Shown here: positions 1-8,710 of the stretch, in pieces
Position numbering within the stretch: position 1 is the stretch's first letter
Layout of the letters: each line of letters opens with the position of its first letter
Source: Actinomyces sp. ICM47
GTDB lineage: Bacteria > Actinomycetota > Actinomycetes > Actinomycetales > Actinomycetaceae
DNA length: 41,895 nt
NCBI RefSeq assembly: GCF_000278725.1
Contig: NZ_ALCA01000023.1
Coordinates: 1-41,895 of the forward strand
Direction of reading: 5' to 3'
The notes under the pieces: model-generated
What the model was told of the DNA's origin: nothing
Database searches by the model: none
The model's input: only the letters and a program-made list of their open reading frames with translations
Made by a program: the position numbers and the translations under genes

Positions 1-17
1 AACGTGCACGCAAATAG

Positions 18-55
18 GGTGGGGCCCGGCAGACGCGCGTCTGCCGGGCCCCACC
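18..55 (-). terminator. Loop-less palindromic terminator of the lactate permease gene
   Basis: A perfect 38-bp palindrome with 19-bp arms (first arm GGTGGGGCCCGGCAGACGC) lies just past the stop codon of the minus-strand permease gene. As RNA it would form a very stable GC-rich hairpin with only a few tip bases unpaired. There is no clear T-run, which is usual for actinobacterial hairpin terminators. The sequence is seen; the role is inferred from position. Confidence 0.7.
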
Positions 56-72
56 GCACACAATGACGGGAA

Positions 73-1734
73 TTAGTGCGGCATGTAGGAACCCAGCCAC
101 CCCTGGGAAGCGACGAACACCAGGATGCACAGCACCAGGAGCAGGCCAATCGAGTACGGAGCGGCCTTCTTGAGGATCTCCGCGTCCGAGCCCTCCGAAT
201 CGACGGAGGTAGCGGCAATCGCCAGGTTCTGCGGGGACACGATCTTGCCGATGCCACCGCCGATGGTGTTGGCGGCCAGAAGGATGGACGGGTCGAGGCC
301 CGCACCCGCAGCGGCGGTCGACTGGAGGTTCGCGAAGAGCGCGCCCGCCGAGGTCGCGGAACCTGCGACGGCGGTGCCGATCCAGCCCAGGATGGGGGAG
401 AGGAACGCGAAGGCAGCACCCGTCGTCGCCAGGGCGGCACCGATGGAGGTGGTCTGGCCCGAGAAGTTCATGACGAAGGCCAGCGCCATGACGGAGGCGA
501 TGGTCAGGATCGCCATGCGCAGCGAGTAGATGGTGCGCGGCAGGACCGTGAACATCTCACCCACGGAGGTCTGGAAGCGACCGTTCGAGGAGTTCGTGCC
601 GTACACGATGGCGACGATGATGCCGGTGACGAAGATCCAGGTGCCGGGGTTGGACAGGATCGACAGCGAGTAGATTGCGGCGCTTGAGGGGGTGCCGTCG
701 GCGGTCAGCAGGTTGCCGTAGACGCCGGGCCAGTGGATCTTGACATCCGTGGAGGAGAAGAAAGCGGCGACGGGCTTGGCCAGCTTCGTGATCGCAATGA
801 TGACGACGACGAGGACGTAGGGCAGCAGGGCCAGGCCGATGCGCGACCCGGTGGGCTTGTCGGATTCGTCAGTCGTCGTGGCGAATTCCCCGGGGGTCGT
901 GGGACCCCAGAAGAGGAGGAAGACATAGCAGGCGGCGAAGCCGAGGAGGGAGGCGACGACCGCGGTCAGCTCGTAGGAAACGGAAGGAGTGAAGAAGTGG
1001 CCGACGCCGGCTGCGGCACCCGCGACGAGGGCGAGGGGCCAGAGCTGGCGCACGCCGCGCCCGCCGTCCAGGATGAACAGCATCAGGAACGGGATGAACA
1101 GACAGAAGATCCAGGTCAGGTGGCCCATGTCGCCTGCGACGACGACGGGTTCAGCGCCGCCGAGCTTGCCGGCGGTCGTCGTAGGGATGGCCATAGCGCC
1201 GAAGCCGACGTTGATAGCGTTGCCGACGACGGTGACGACGGCTGCCTTGATCTTCGGGACACCCAAGGTCACGAGCATGGCGCAGGTGATGGCCACGGGC
1301 GCGCCGAAGCCAGCCAGGCCCTCGAGCAGGCCGCAGAAGCACCAGGCGACGAGGAGTGCCTGGGCGCGCTGGTCGCCGCGACCGATCGTGTTGAACACGG
1401 CCTTGAGATCGGAGGACCGGCCCGACTTTTCCGTGAGGTTGTAGAGCCACACGGCCGCGATGATGATGTAGATGATGGGCATGAAACCCATGGCCGCGCC
1501 CTGCGTACCGGCCAGGAGCGCCATGCCGATGGGCATCTTGAACGCGAGGACCGCGATGACGAGGGACGTGACGAGCGAAATGATCGCGCACCAATGGGTG
1601 GCGACCTTGAACACACCCATGAGGACGAAGAAGAGAATGAGGGGGAGAAGGCCGACGATGGCCGTCAGGAAGACGTTGCCCGCGACGGACGTCGTCGAGG
1701 GGGTAAAGGATTGGGCTAACAACAGGGGGGTCAT
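73..1734 (-). CDS. lldP: L-lactate permease, LctP family
   Basis: Proton-coupled lactate/glycolate uptake protein of the cytoplasmic membrane (LctP family), 553 aa with the chosen start. Many hydrophobic segments run through the whole length. The family motif is clear near the C-terminus: NTIGGGIGKIVSPQNLAIAA, preceded by a GTAVAGSATSAGALFANLQ segment. The length is close to the usual 530-570 aa. I chose the ATG at 1734 because GGAG stands at the right distance upstream and the family N-terminal segment (AGNVFLTAIVGLLPLILFF) follows soon after; an in-frame ATG at 1773 would add 13 residues. No lactate dehydrogenase or lut gene is adjacent, so the substrate rests on family membership. Lactate is abundant in dental plaque, which would suit an oral organism (inference). 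Confidence 0.93.
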   Translation of the reverse strand: MTPLLLAQSFTPSTTSVAGNVFLTAIVGLLPLILFFVLMGVFKVATHWCAIISLVTSLVIAVLAFKMPIGMALLAGTQGAAMGFMPIIYIIIAAVWLYNLTEKSGRSSDLKAVFNTIGRGDQRAQALLVAWCFCGLLEGLAGFGAPVAITCAMLVTLGVPKIKAAVVTVVGNAINVGFGAMAIPTTTAGKLGGAEPVVVAGDMGHLTWIFCLFIPFLMLFILDGGRGVRQLWPLALVAGAAAGVGHFFTPSVSYELTAVVASLLGFAACYVFLLFWGPTTPGEFATTTDESDKPTGSRIGLALLPYVLVVVIIAITKLAKPVAAFFSSTDVKIHWPGVYGNLLTADGTPSSAAIYSLSILSNPGTWIFVTGIIVAIVYGTNSSNGRFQTSVGEMFTVLPRTIYSLRMAILTIASVMALAFVMNFSGQTTSIGAALATTGAAFAFLSPILGWIGTAVAGSATSAGALFANLQSTAAAGAGLDPSILLAANTIGGGIGKIVSPQNLAIAATSVDSEGSDAEILKKAAPYSIGLLLVLCILVFVASQGWLGSYMPH

Positions 1735-1862
1735 GACTGCTCCGCGCGTCGTTGTGTGGGACATTGGACCCATTTATCATGACATATGAATGGCGCGATT
1801 GACGAATGTTGGCGCGGATTTTTAGGCCGTTGGTCCTTGACGCATCCGACGTGTCCGGGTGA

Positions 1863-3704
<1,842 letters not shown>

Positions 3705-3720
3705 GCGCATCGACATAGGA

Positions 3721-3758
3721 AACACCGGCCTTGTCCCAATGGGCGAGGCCGGTGTTTT
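3721..3758 (+). terminator. Terminator after leuA
   Basis: Arm AACACCGGCC pairs with GGCCGGTGTT around an inner TTGTCCC/GGGCGA stem and an AAT loop, followed by TTTT. It belongs to the recurrent GGCCTCGTC-type stem family of this window. It sits between converging genes and could serve both strands. Confidence 0.85.
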
Positions 3759-3766
3759 GCTGCGCG

Positions 3767-4351
3767 TCAGGCGCGTGCCGAGGTCATGGTCGGCTTCTGC
3801 GTGAATATGGTGAGCGCGTGCAGTACCTGGCCGTCGAGGATGCGGGAGATCCTCTCCGTGAGGATATAGGGGTCGGAACTCATGCCGGAAGCTAGCCACT
3901 GGCTGACGTGTCCGAGCACGCAGAGCGTGAAGTGGTCGGCGATGAACACGCGGTCGCCCTCGGTGACTCGCAGGTCTTGGCTCAGCTCGTCAACGATGGG
4001 TTCCATGACGGAGTGCAGCTGCTTGTAGAGGAAGATCTGGAATTCCTCCATGCCGAGCGAGGAAAGGACCGAGCGGGTCTCCTCCGGGTGGGACTGCATC
4101 CACACGAGCACGGCGAGCAGTCCGTCGGACCATTCGTCGTAGGTGGAGTGGGTGGCGACCTGGTTGCCGACCTCGCGCTTAAAGACCCACACGGTCAGGT
4201 CGCGAATGTCGGAAAAATGATAATAAAAGGCCTGACGGGTCACGCCGGCGGCGCGCGTGAGACCGGAGACTGTCACCTTAGACAGGGGTGTGGTTGTCAG
4301 CGCGTCACGTAAGGCGCGCGCGAGTGCCGTTTTGGCATCAGTGTGGGGCAT
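3767..4351 (-). CDS. TetR/AcrR-family transcriptional regulator (copy 1)
   Basis: A 194-aa one-domain repressor type. The N-terminal helix-turn-helix includes LTRAAGVTRQAFYYHFSDI (about residues 30-48), the typical TetR recognition region. The rest is an alpha-helical ligand-binding and dimerisation domain with no recognisable ligand signature. It is a paralogue of the TetR gene at 5319-5858, with the identical stretch TRAAGVTRQAFYYHF. Both genes are on the minus strand, separated by the repeat array. Two matching operator-like sites lie upstream of this gene (4370-4385 and 4458-4473), suggesting autoregulation. No structural gene is divergently transcribed next to it, so its regulon is unknown. 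The start is the ATG at 4351. Confidence 0.88.
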   Translation of the reverse strand: MPHTDAKTALARALRDALTTTPLSKVTVSGLTRAAGVTRQAFYYHFSDIRDLTVWVFKREVGNQVATHSTYDEWSDGLLAVLVWMQSHPEETRSVLSSLGMEEFQIFLYKQLHSVMEPIVDELSQDLRVTEGDRVFIADHFTLCVLGHVSQWLASGMSSDPYILTERISRILDGQVLHALTIFTQKPTMTSARA

Positions 4352-4369
4352 CAGAAGTCCTCGTCAGCG

Positions 4370-4385
4370 GTAAAAGAGAGGTTAC
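4370..4385. promoter_or_regulatory. Operator-like site O1 upstream of TetR copy 1
   Basis: GTAAAAGAGAGGTTAC has the form GTAA-8-TTAC. Its inner 8-mer AAGAGAGG recurs in opposite orientation in the second site at 4458, with the same arm-to-arm spacing. It lies 19 bp upstream of the regulator's start codon, a normal position for a TetR autoregulatory operator. The site is seen; binding is inferred. Confidence 0.5.
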
Positions 4386-4457
4386 GTGCGGACTGTACAT
4401 GTCAGAATGCGGAACCGCTAGATACCGCGCCTAGACACAGTTGGCTGTTTGGGTAGC

Positions 4458-4473
4458 GTGTCCTCTCTTACAC
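4458..4473. promoter_or_regulatory. Operator-like site O2, same design as O1
   Basis: On the plus strand it reads GTGTCCTCTCTTACAC; on the minus strand, GTGTAAGAGAGGACAC. With O1 this gives the shared pattern GTNNAAGAGAGGNNAC. Outer C and G extend the arms to 5 bp. Two matching sites 88 bp apart could support looping or control of two promoters. A TTGACA at 4500-4505 on the plus strand hints at a divergent promoter running into the repeat array. Confidence 0.5.
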
Positions 4474-4730
4474 GTGGATACGCCGCATATTTTGTGTCTT
4501 GACACCATGTTCTGACCGTAATCAAGAAGTTACATTTGGCATTGTAGTAAAGGTTTGCCGCTGTGTCATGCGTGGTGTGTGGGGTCGTTGTTGTGCCCTT
4601 TCCTTGGTTCCCTGGTCAGGTTATGGTGCAGGGGTTGTCGTCACAGGGGAGTGTGGGGAGGTGTGTAGAAAGAATCCGGGTGATAGGACATGTTGTGTTG
4701 CTGGGGTGGGTCCCTTGTGTCCCTTGGTGT

Positions 4731-5065
4731 GGCCTTCTCATCCGCACGTGGGCCTGCTATTCCGAGCCTGGGCAATACCGCCCGCGTACGGAACAGGCGG
4801 TCCACGTGTGGGATAGCCGGTTGATGTGCGGAACAGGCAGACCGCGTGTGGGATAGCCGGTTGATGTGCGGAACAGGCAGACCGCGTGCAGGAGGAGGTG
4901 GCCCTGCACCAGGCTCGCCGCATCGCGTGCGAACCCGCTATGCGGAGCCTGGGCCTTCTCATCCGCACGTGGGCCTGCTATTCCGAGTCTGGGCAACCCC
5001 GCCCGCGTACGGGACAGGCGGCCCACGTGCGGGACAGGTGGTCCGCGTGCGGGATGGGAGGGAGC
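4731..5065. repeat. 20-bp-period intergenic repeat array 1, built as a duplicated 221-bp module
   Basis: Six consecutive 20-bp units occupy 4785-4904, among them CGTGTGGGATAGCCGGTTGA and TGTGCGGAACAGGCAGACCG. This pair is repeated exactly at 4805-4844 and 4845-4884; the sixth unit is degenerate. Three more units lie at 5006-5065. Each run is preceded by two inverted half-units exactly 20 bp apart (TCCGCACG at 4741 and TCCGAGCC at 4761; again at 4962 and 4982). The segment starting at 4731 recurs at 4952 with a few substitutions, so the whole module is duplicated with a 221-bp offset. Twenty is not a multiple of three, so this is not a coding repeat. The surrounding stretches 4474-4730 and 5066-5241 show no gene I can support. 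The function is unknown. Confidence 0.8.
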
Positions 5066-5241
5066 CCGAGTCGTTGTCGCATGCGGCTAATCCGTGACGG
5101 ATCGTGGGGCAGCCGCGCACGCTCGCGATGCAGTATGTGCATAGACGAGACAATTGCAACCGACGACGGCGTCGACTTTTCTGTACTGGCGAGGTTGAAA
5201 AGTCTCCCTTCCAGCAATATGTAGTGTCCTATTGCTCTAAA

Positions 5242-5279
5242 ACCCCGGCCTCGTCGATGTGGACGAGGCCGGGGTGAGG
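5242..5279 (-). terminator. Terminator of TetR copy 2
   Basis: Perfect 14-bp arms (ACCCCGGCCTCGTC and its complement) close a 6-nt loop. Read on the minus strand the hairpin is followed by TTTTAG. It stands 40 bp past the stop codon of the minus-strand TetR gene and is a clear member of the window's shared terminator family. Confidence 0.85.
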
Positions 5280-5318
5280 CAAGCTGTGCACCTTCGCGCG
5301 GTTGGTGGGAGGGCCGCG

Positions 5319-5858
5319 TTACTGTGCCAGGCGCGCCAGAGCTGGGGTGGTTTGGTCGGTCATGAGGACGCGCATGCGAGCGATCGCCAGTGAGGGATTG
5401 ACCTCCAGGCCGGAGAGCATCCACTGGGCGATGTGGGCGGTGGTTGCCAGGGCGAAGTGCTGGGCGACGACGTCGCGCGCGGTGGCCGTGGCCGTACCGG
5501 GCAGGCGAGACTCGATGAGTTCCTGGATGTGTGAGGCAAAGAAGGCCCACAGGTCATTCGGCTCGATGGTCTTCATTGCGGAAGCGGTTTCGTCACGATG
5601 GTCATGCATCCACAGCATCGTCGTCTCGATGGCGTCGAGCCATTCTCCCGAACCGGTGGTCAGGCGGGCTGTGACCTCCTCGCGGAAAACCCAGGAATTG
5701 AGGTCGTTAAGCGAGCTGAAGTGGTAGTAGAAGGCTTGACGGGTGACCCCCGCAGCGCGTGTCAGTGCGCTGACAGAGATCTTTGACAGCGGCATTTGCG
5801 TCAGTGCCTGACGCAGCGCAGTACCAAGCTTTTCACGGGCATCAATCGGGGGAGCCAT
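5319..5858 (-). CDS. TetR/AcrR-family transcriptional regulator (copy 2)
   Basis: A 179-aa regulator with the same plan as the gene at 3767-4351. The N-terminal HTH reads SALTRAAGVTRQAFYYHFSS, and the C-terminal helical domain is of unknown ligand. The two proteins match closely over about the first 70 residues and more weakly afterwards, which suggests an old duplication rather than a recent one. The start at 5858 is an ATG preceded by GGAAGGAAAG on the minus strand. Upstream lie three copies of a TTACGAG-type word (5879-5927), a likely autoregulatory region. Those sites differ from the copy 1 sites, so the two regulators probably have separate targets (inference). Confidence 0.88.
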   Translation of the reverse strand: MAPPIDAREKLGTALRQALTQMPLSKISVSALTRAAGVTRQAFYYHFSSLNDLNSWVFREEVTARLTTGSGEWLDAIETTMLWMHDHRDETASAMKTIEPNDLWAFFASHIQELIESRLPGTATATARDVVAQHFALATTAHIAQWMLSGLEVNPSLAIARMRVLMTDQTTPALARLAQ

Positions 5859-5878
5859 ATCTTTCCTTCCTTCGACGG

Positions 5879-5927
5879 TTACGAGTAAACCATACCACTT
5901 ACGAGAAAACTATCTACTCGAAAACTA
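5879..5927. promoter_or_regulatory. Repeated words in the TetR copy 2 promoter
   Basis: TTACGAGTAAACC (5879) and TTACGAGAAAACT (5899) stand exactly 20 bp apart. A third related word, TACTCGAAAACT, follows at 5915. They lie 20-70 bp upstream of the regulator's start and are much more AT-rich than their surroundings, as expected for a promoter with operators. The rest of the 5859-6082 gap holds no gene. Confidence 0.4.
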
Positions 5928-6082
5928 CCTTCAAGGTGTTAGACCGACCACGCTGTCAGTTTCTCATACTTTGTTGACAACGCCCACAGATAGACTTGTC
6001 GGTGATTGTTACACCACACTTCACAACGAATTTCGCTGGTCGCGACGCCCCGAGCGCGAGGTAACCCCGGCCTCGTACCCGT

Positions 6083-6095
6083 GACACAATGTGTC
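6083..6095 (+). promoter_or_regulatory. Palindrome overlapping the recO -10 region
   Basis: GACACAATGTGTC is a perfect 6+6 bp palindrome around a single A. It includes CACAAT (6085-6090), which ends 9 nt before the ATG at 6100 and may be the -10 element of a leaderless or very short-leader recO mRNA. The palindrome could be an operator or chance. Confidence 0.35.
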
Positions 6096-6099
6096 CGTG

Positions 6100-6837
6100 A
6101 TGAAGTCCTATCGAGACGAGGCGATCGTCCTGCGCACCCACAAGCTGGGCGAAGCCGACCGCATCATCACCCTGCTCACTGCCGAACACGGTCAAGTCCG
6201 CGCCGTCGCCAAGGGCGTACGCAAGACGACCTCGAAGTTCGGTGCGCGCGTCGAACCCTTCTCCGTCATCGACGCCCAGCTCTACATCGGGCGCACCCTC
6301 GACACCCTCACCCAGGTCACCTCCATCGCCCAATACGGCGACGCCATCGCCGCCGACTACGACCTCTACCTGGCGGCAACCGTCGTCGTCGAAACCGCTG
6401 AGCGCTTGACTGCCGATGCGCACGACGGTACCCACTCCCAATACCTGCTGCTCCTCGGTGCCCTCAACGCGCTCGCGCGAGGCCGGCACGACCCCACTCT
6501 CATCCGTACCTCCTACACGCTGCGAGCCCTCGCCCTGGCGGGCTGGGCGCCGTCCTGCTTCGACTGCGCTGTATGCGGCGCGCAGGGGCCGCACGGGTCG
6601 TTCTCGATCCCCGACGGCGGTACCGTCTGCGACACCTGTCGTCCGCCCGGCGCATCCTCCCCGGCGCCCGACACCGTCGCACTCCTCGGCCAACTCCTCA
6701 GCGGCGACTGGGTGCGCGCGGACCGCTGCGAGGCATACGCGCGCACCGAGGCCTCGGGCCTCATCTCCTCCTATACTCAATGGCATCTCGAGAGGCGCCT
6801 GCGCTCGCTGACCGTTATCGACAGGAGTCACCAATGA
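6100..6837 (+). CDS. recO: DNA repair protein RecO
   Basis: RecO helps load RecA on SSB-coated single strands in RecFOR recombinational repair. The 245-aa protein starts with the typical MKSYRDEAIVLRTHKLGEAD of the OB-fold domain. The C-terminal helical domain carries a four-cysteine zinc-binding cluster, CFDCAVCGAQ and later CDTC. The ATG at 6100 is chosen because the family N-terminus begins there; a GTG at 6091 would add three residues. The stop overlaps the uppS start as ATGA (6834-6837), indicating translational coupling. The recO-uppS order is commonly seen in Actinomycetota. Confidence 0.95.
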   Translation: MKSYRDEAIVLRTHKLGEADRIITLLTAEHGQVRAVAKGVRKTTSKFGARVEPFSVIDAQLYIGRTLDTLTQVTSIAQYGDAIAADYDLYLAATVVVETAERLTADAHDGTHSQYLLLLGALNALARGRHDPTLIRTSYTLRALALAGWAPSCFDCAVCGAQGPHGSFSIPDGGTVCDTCRPPGASSPAPDTVALLGQLLSGDWVRADRCEAYARTEASGLISSYTQWHLERRLRSLTVIDRSHQ

Positions 6838-7658
6838 CCACCCATCGCCCCACCCCCATGGACCGCGCCCCCAGCGATCCCACGGCACCCCTGCTGGGAC
6901 CCGGCCAGTGGCACGTGAATGCGCCCTCCTTCGGGCGCGGCGAAGTCCCCGCACACGTCGCCCTCATCATGGACGGAAACGGGCGCTGGGCGAACTCGCG
7001 CGGCCTGACCCGCACCGAGGGTCACCGGGCGGGGGAGTATGCGCTTATGGACACCATCGCCGGCGCAATCGACGCGGGCGTGCGCTACCTGAGCGTCTAC
7101 ACCTTCTCGACAGAGAATTGGAAGCGATCGCCCGCCGAGGTCTCCTTCATCATGAACTACGCCTCCGACGTACTCGCACGGCGCACCGACCAGCTGGCGC
7201 AGTGGGGCGTGCACGTGCGCTGGAGCGGACGCCGCCCGCGCCTGTGGACCAGCGTGATCAAGGCGTTGGAAAAGGCTGACCGAGCGACCGCTCATTGCAA
7301 GACTCTGGACCTGATCATGTGCGTCAACTACGGTGGGCGCGCCGAGCTGGCCGACGCCGCGCGATCCATCGCCGAGGGCGTGGCCGCGGGACGCCTGAGT
7401 CCGCGCGGCGTCAACGAAAAAACCTTCGCGCGCCACCTGTACCTGCCCGACGTTCCGGATGTGGACCTCATGATCCGCACGTCGGGGGAGCAGCGCCTGT
7501 CCAACTATCTGCTGTGGCAGATGGCCTACGCGGAGATGATGTTCGTCGATACTCCCTGGCCCGCATTCGATCGCGAGGAGCTGTGGGGCTGCCTGGAGGA
7601 GTTCGCGGGGCGTGATCGCCGCTTCGGCGGGGCGATTGACCACGTTGTGCAGTCTTAG
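6834..7658 (+). CDS. uppS: Isoprenyl (undecaprenyl-type) diphosphate synthase
   Basis: A cis-prenyltransferase that builds the long-chain polyprenyl diphosphate used as lipid carrier for peptidoglycan and other wall polymers. The protein is 274 aa. Family landmarks are all present: HVALIMDGNGRWANSRG with the catalytic Asp, YTFSTENWKRS, NYGGRAELADAA, and the C-terminal DLMIRTSGEQRLSNYLLWQ. The start is the ATG overlapping the recO stop. The first 40 or so residues before the catalytic motif are a proline-rich extension, normal for actinobacterial members. Its 3' end overlaps by 4 bp the end of the converging membrane-protein gene (7655-8197). Confidence 0.96.
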   Translation: MTTHRPTPMDRAPSDPTAPLLGPGQWHVNAPSFGRGEVPAHVALIMDGNGRWANSRGLTRTEGHRAGEYALMDTIAGAIDAGVRYLSVYTFSTENWKRSPAEVSFIMNYASDVLARRTDQLAQWGVHVRWSGRRPRLWTSVIKALEKADRATAHCKTLDLIMCVNYGGRAELADAARSIAEGVAAGRLSPRGVNEKTFARHLYLPDVPDVDLMIRTSGEQRLSNYLLWQMAYAEMMFVDTPWPAFDREELWGCLEEFAGRDRRFGGAIDHVVQS

Positions 7659-8197
7659 TTGCGGTCCTCGGCCAATGAACGGTCGACGGCGGCGCGCTTA
7701 CGGCGGCCCCACATGACCTTGGTGGCGATGAGACCAATGATGAGCGCCAGGCCTGCCCACCCCCACGGGGATCCGGCAATCGCTCGGATAGCCGCGGCGA
7801 AGACTGCAAGCATGCCGAGGCCGTAGAGCAGCGCCCACAGAACGCACCCGGGGATCATTGCGAACGTGTAGGTGCTCCAGCGCATGCGCACCAGGCCAGC
7901 GCCCGCGTTTACCGCCGTCTGGATGCCGACCGTCAGAAAGCACAGAGGGATCGCGATAATGCCCCACTTGTCGAGCATGGCCGCGCCCTTGCGGGGAACC
8001 GGGCCGTCAAACCAGCGGGCCATGGCCCCCAGGAATCCGGTGCGTCCGGAGGCGCGCATCGCGCCGGAGGCGACGCCGCGCGCGAGCCAGTAGGTTGACT
8101 GCGCGCGGAAGAAAACGACCCCGAACAGAAAGACGAAGAGGAAGATCCCCTCGCGGGCGAATTCCGGGACCATGTTGTCGATTCCTGCGGTGTGCAC
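7655..8197 (-). CDS. Small membrane protein resembling the VTT/DedA family, possibly iron-regulated
   Basis: A 180-aa integral membrane protein. Hydrophobic segments lie near residues 16-35, 80-98, 112-137 and 142-160. The order of a re-entrant-like FFRAQSTYWLARGV segment followed by PGCVLWALLYGLGML recalls VTT/DedA proteins, which act in lipid or ion transport at the membrane. The match is partial, so the family call is tentative. The GTG start at 8197 has GGAGG 4 nt upstream; an ATG at 8173 is the alternative. A near-consensus DtxR/IdeR box sits 29-47 bp upstream of the start, suggesting repression by iron. It converges with uppS and lies downstream of the zinc operon with its own promoter. 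Confidence 0.6.
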   Translation of the reverse strand: MHTAGIDNMVPEFAREGIFLFVFLFGVVFFRAQSTYWLARGVASGAMRASGRTGFLGAMARWFDGPVPRKGAAMLDKWGIIAIPLCFLTVGIQTAVNAGAGLVRMRWSTYTFAMIPGCVLWALLYGLGMLAVFAAAIRAIAGSPWGWAGLALIIGLIATKVMWGRRKRAAVDRSLAEDRN

Positions 8198-8225
8198 AAA
8201 CCCTCCATCGGATACGTAATAAAAC

Positions 8226-8244
8226 GTAGGTTATCCTAACCTAT
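8226..8244. promoter_or_regulatory. DtxR/IdeR-like iron box
   Basis: GTAGGTTATCCTAACCTAT matches 16 of 19 positions of the consensus TTAGGTTAGCCTAACCTAA for the actinobacterial iron regulators DtxR and IdeR. Both half-sites (TAGGTTA and CCTAACCTA) are intact. It lies in the promoter region of the 7655-8197 gene. The match is seen directly; regulation is inferred. Confidence 0.7.
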
Positions 8245-8286
8245 CTATCAGGGTGGAGGGAATCCCCTGCTGCCGCCCGGGTGCCC

Positions 8287-8685
8287 CTAGTGCGTGGCGG
8301 CCTTGGCCTGGCACGAGGAACAGGTGCCGAAGAGTTCCAGGGAATGTTCGACGCCCGCGAATCCGTGAGCCTGTGCGACGCTGGTCACCCACGACTCGAT
8401 CTGAGACTGCTCGATTTCTTCGGTGAAGCCGCACTCGCGACACACCAGGTGGTGGTGATGATGGTTGCTCGTGCACGAGCGATACAGGGACTCGCCGTCG
8501 GAGGAACGCAGCGTATCGACGCGCCCGTCCTCGGCGAGTCCCTGCAGTGAGCGGTAGACCGTCGCAAGGCCCACGCGATGGCCCTGGGAGTGCAGGTCCT
8601 CGAAGATCTGCTGGGCGCTGCGGAAATCAGTCACGCGCGTCAGCTCGTCCAAGACGGCCTGGCGTTGCTTGGTCATGCGCTGCAT
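8287..8685 (-). CDS. zur: Zinc-responsive Fur-family repressor (Zur)
   Basis: A 132-aa Fur-family protein. The N-terminal winged helix reads MTKQRQAVLDELTRV through GLATVYRSLQGLAEDGRVD. The metal sites include the cluster of five histidines followed by LVCRECG, and the C-terminal CSSCQ, giving the two CxxC pairs of the structural zinc site. It is the last gene of the znuA-znuC-znuB-zur operon, 25 bp after znuB, with AAGGA before its start. That position, plus the Zur boxes at the operon promoter, makes Zur far more likely than Fur or PerR. Zur would then repress its own synthesis with that of the transporter. Confidence 0.88.
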   Translation of the reverse strand: MQRMTKQRQAVLDELTRVTDFRSAQQIFEDLHSQGHRVGLATVYRSLQGLAEDGRVDTLRSSDGESLYRSCTSNHHHHHLVCRECGFTEEIEQSQIESWVTSVAQAHGFAGVEHSLELFGTCSSCQAKAATH

Positions 8686-8710
8686 GTGTGGTCCTTACGT
8701 GGTGGCGAAT

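Noticed and set aside
733..1719. Plus-strand frame of 328 aa opposite the lactate permease
   Set aside because: Extremely rich in Asp, Gly and Glu, typical of the complement of membrane-protein codons; no ribosome site or family.
4731..4904. DnaA-box explanation for array 1
   Set aside because: The words GTGTGGGATAG and TGTGCGGAA differ from DnaA boxes at several positions, so the DnaA idea was kept only for array 3.
4731..5065. CRISPR array
   Set aside because: Units abut with no unique spacers of 30 or more bp, the period is only 20 bp, orientations are mixed and no cas gene is near.
4499..5224. Several open frames of 70-112 aa across the repeat array
   Set aside because: They occur in all frames on both strands, the 20-bp period shifts frame each unit, there is no ribosome site, and the peptides are low-complexity. 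They reflect GC-rich repeat DNA.
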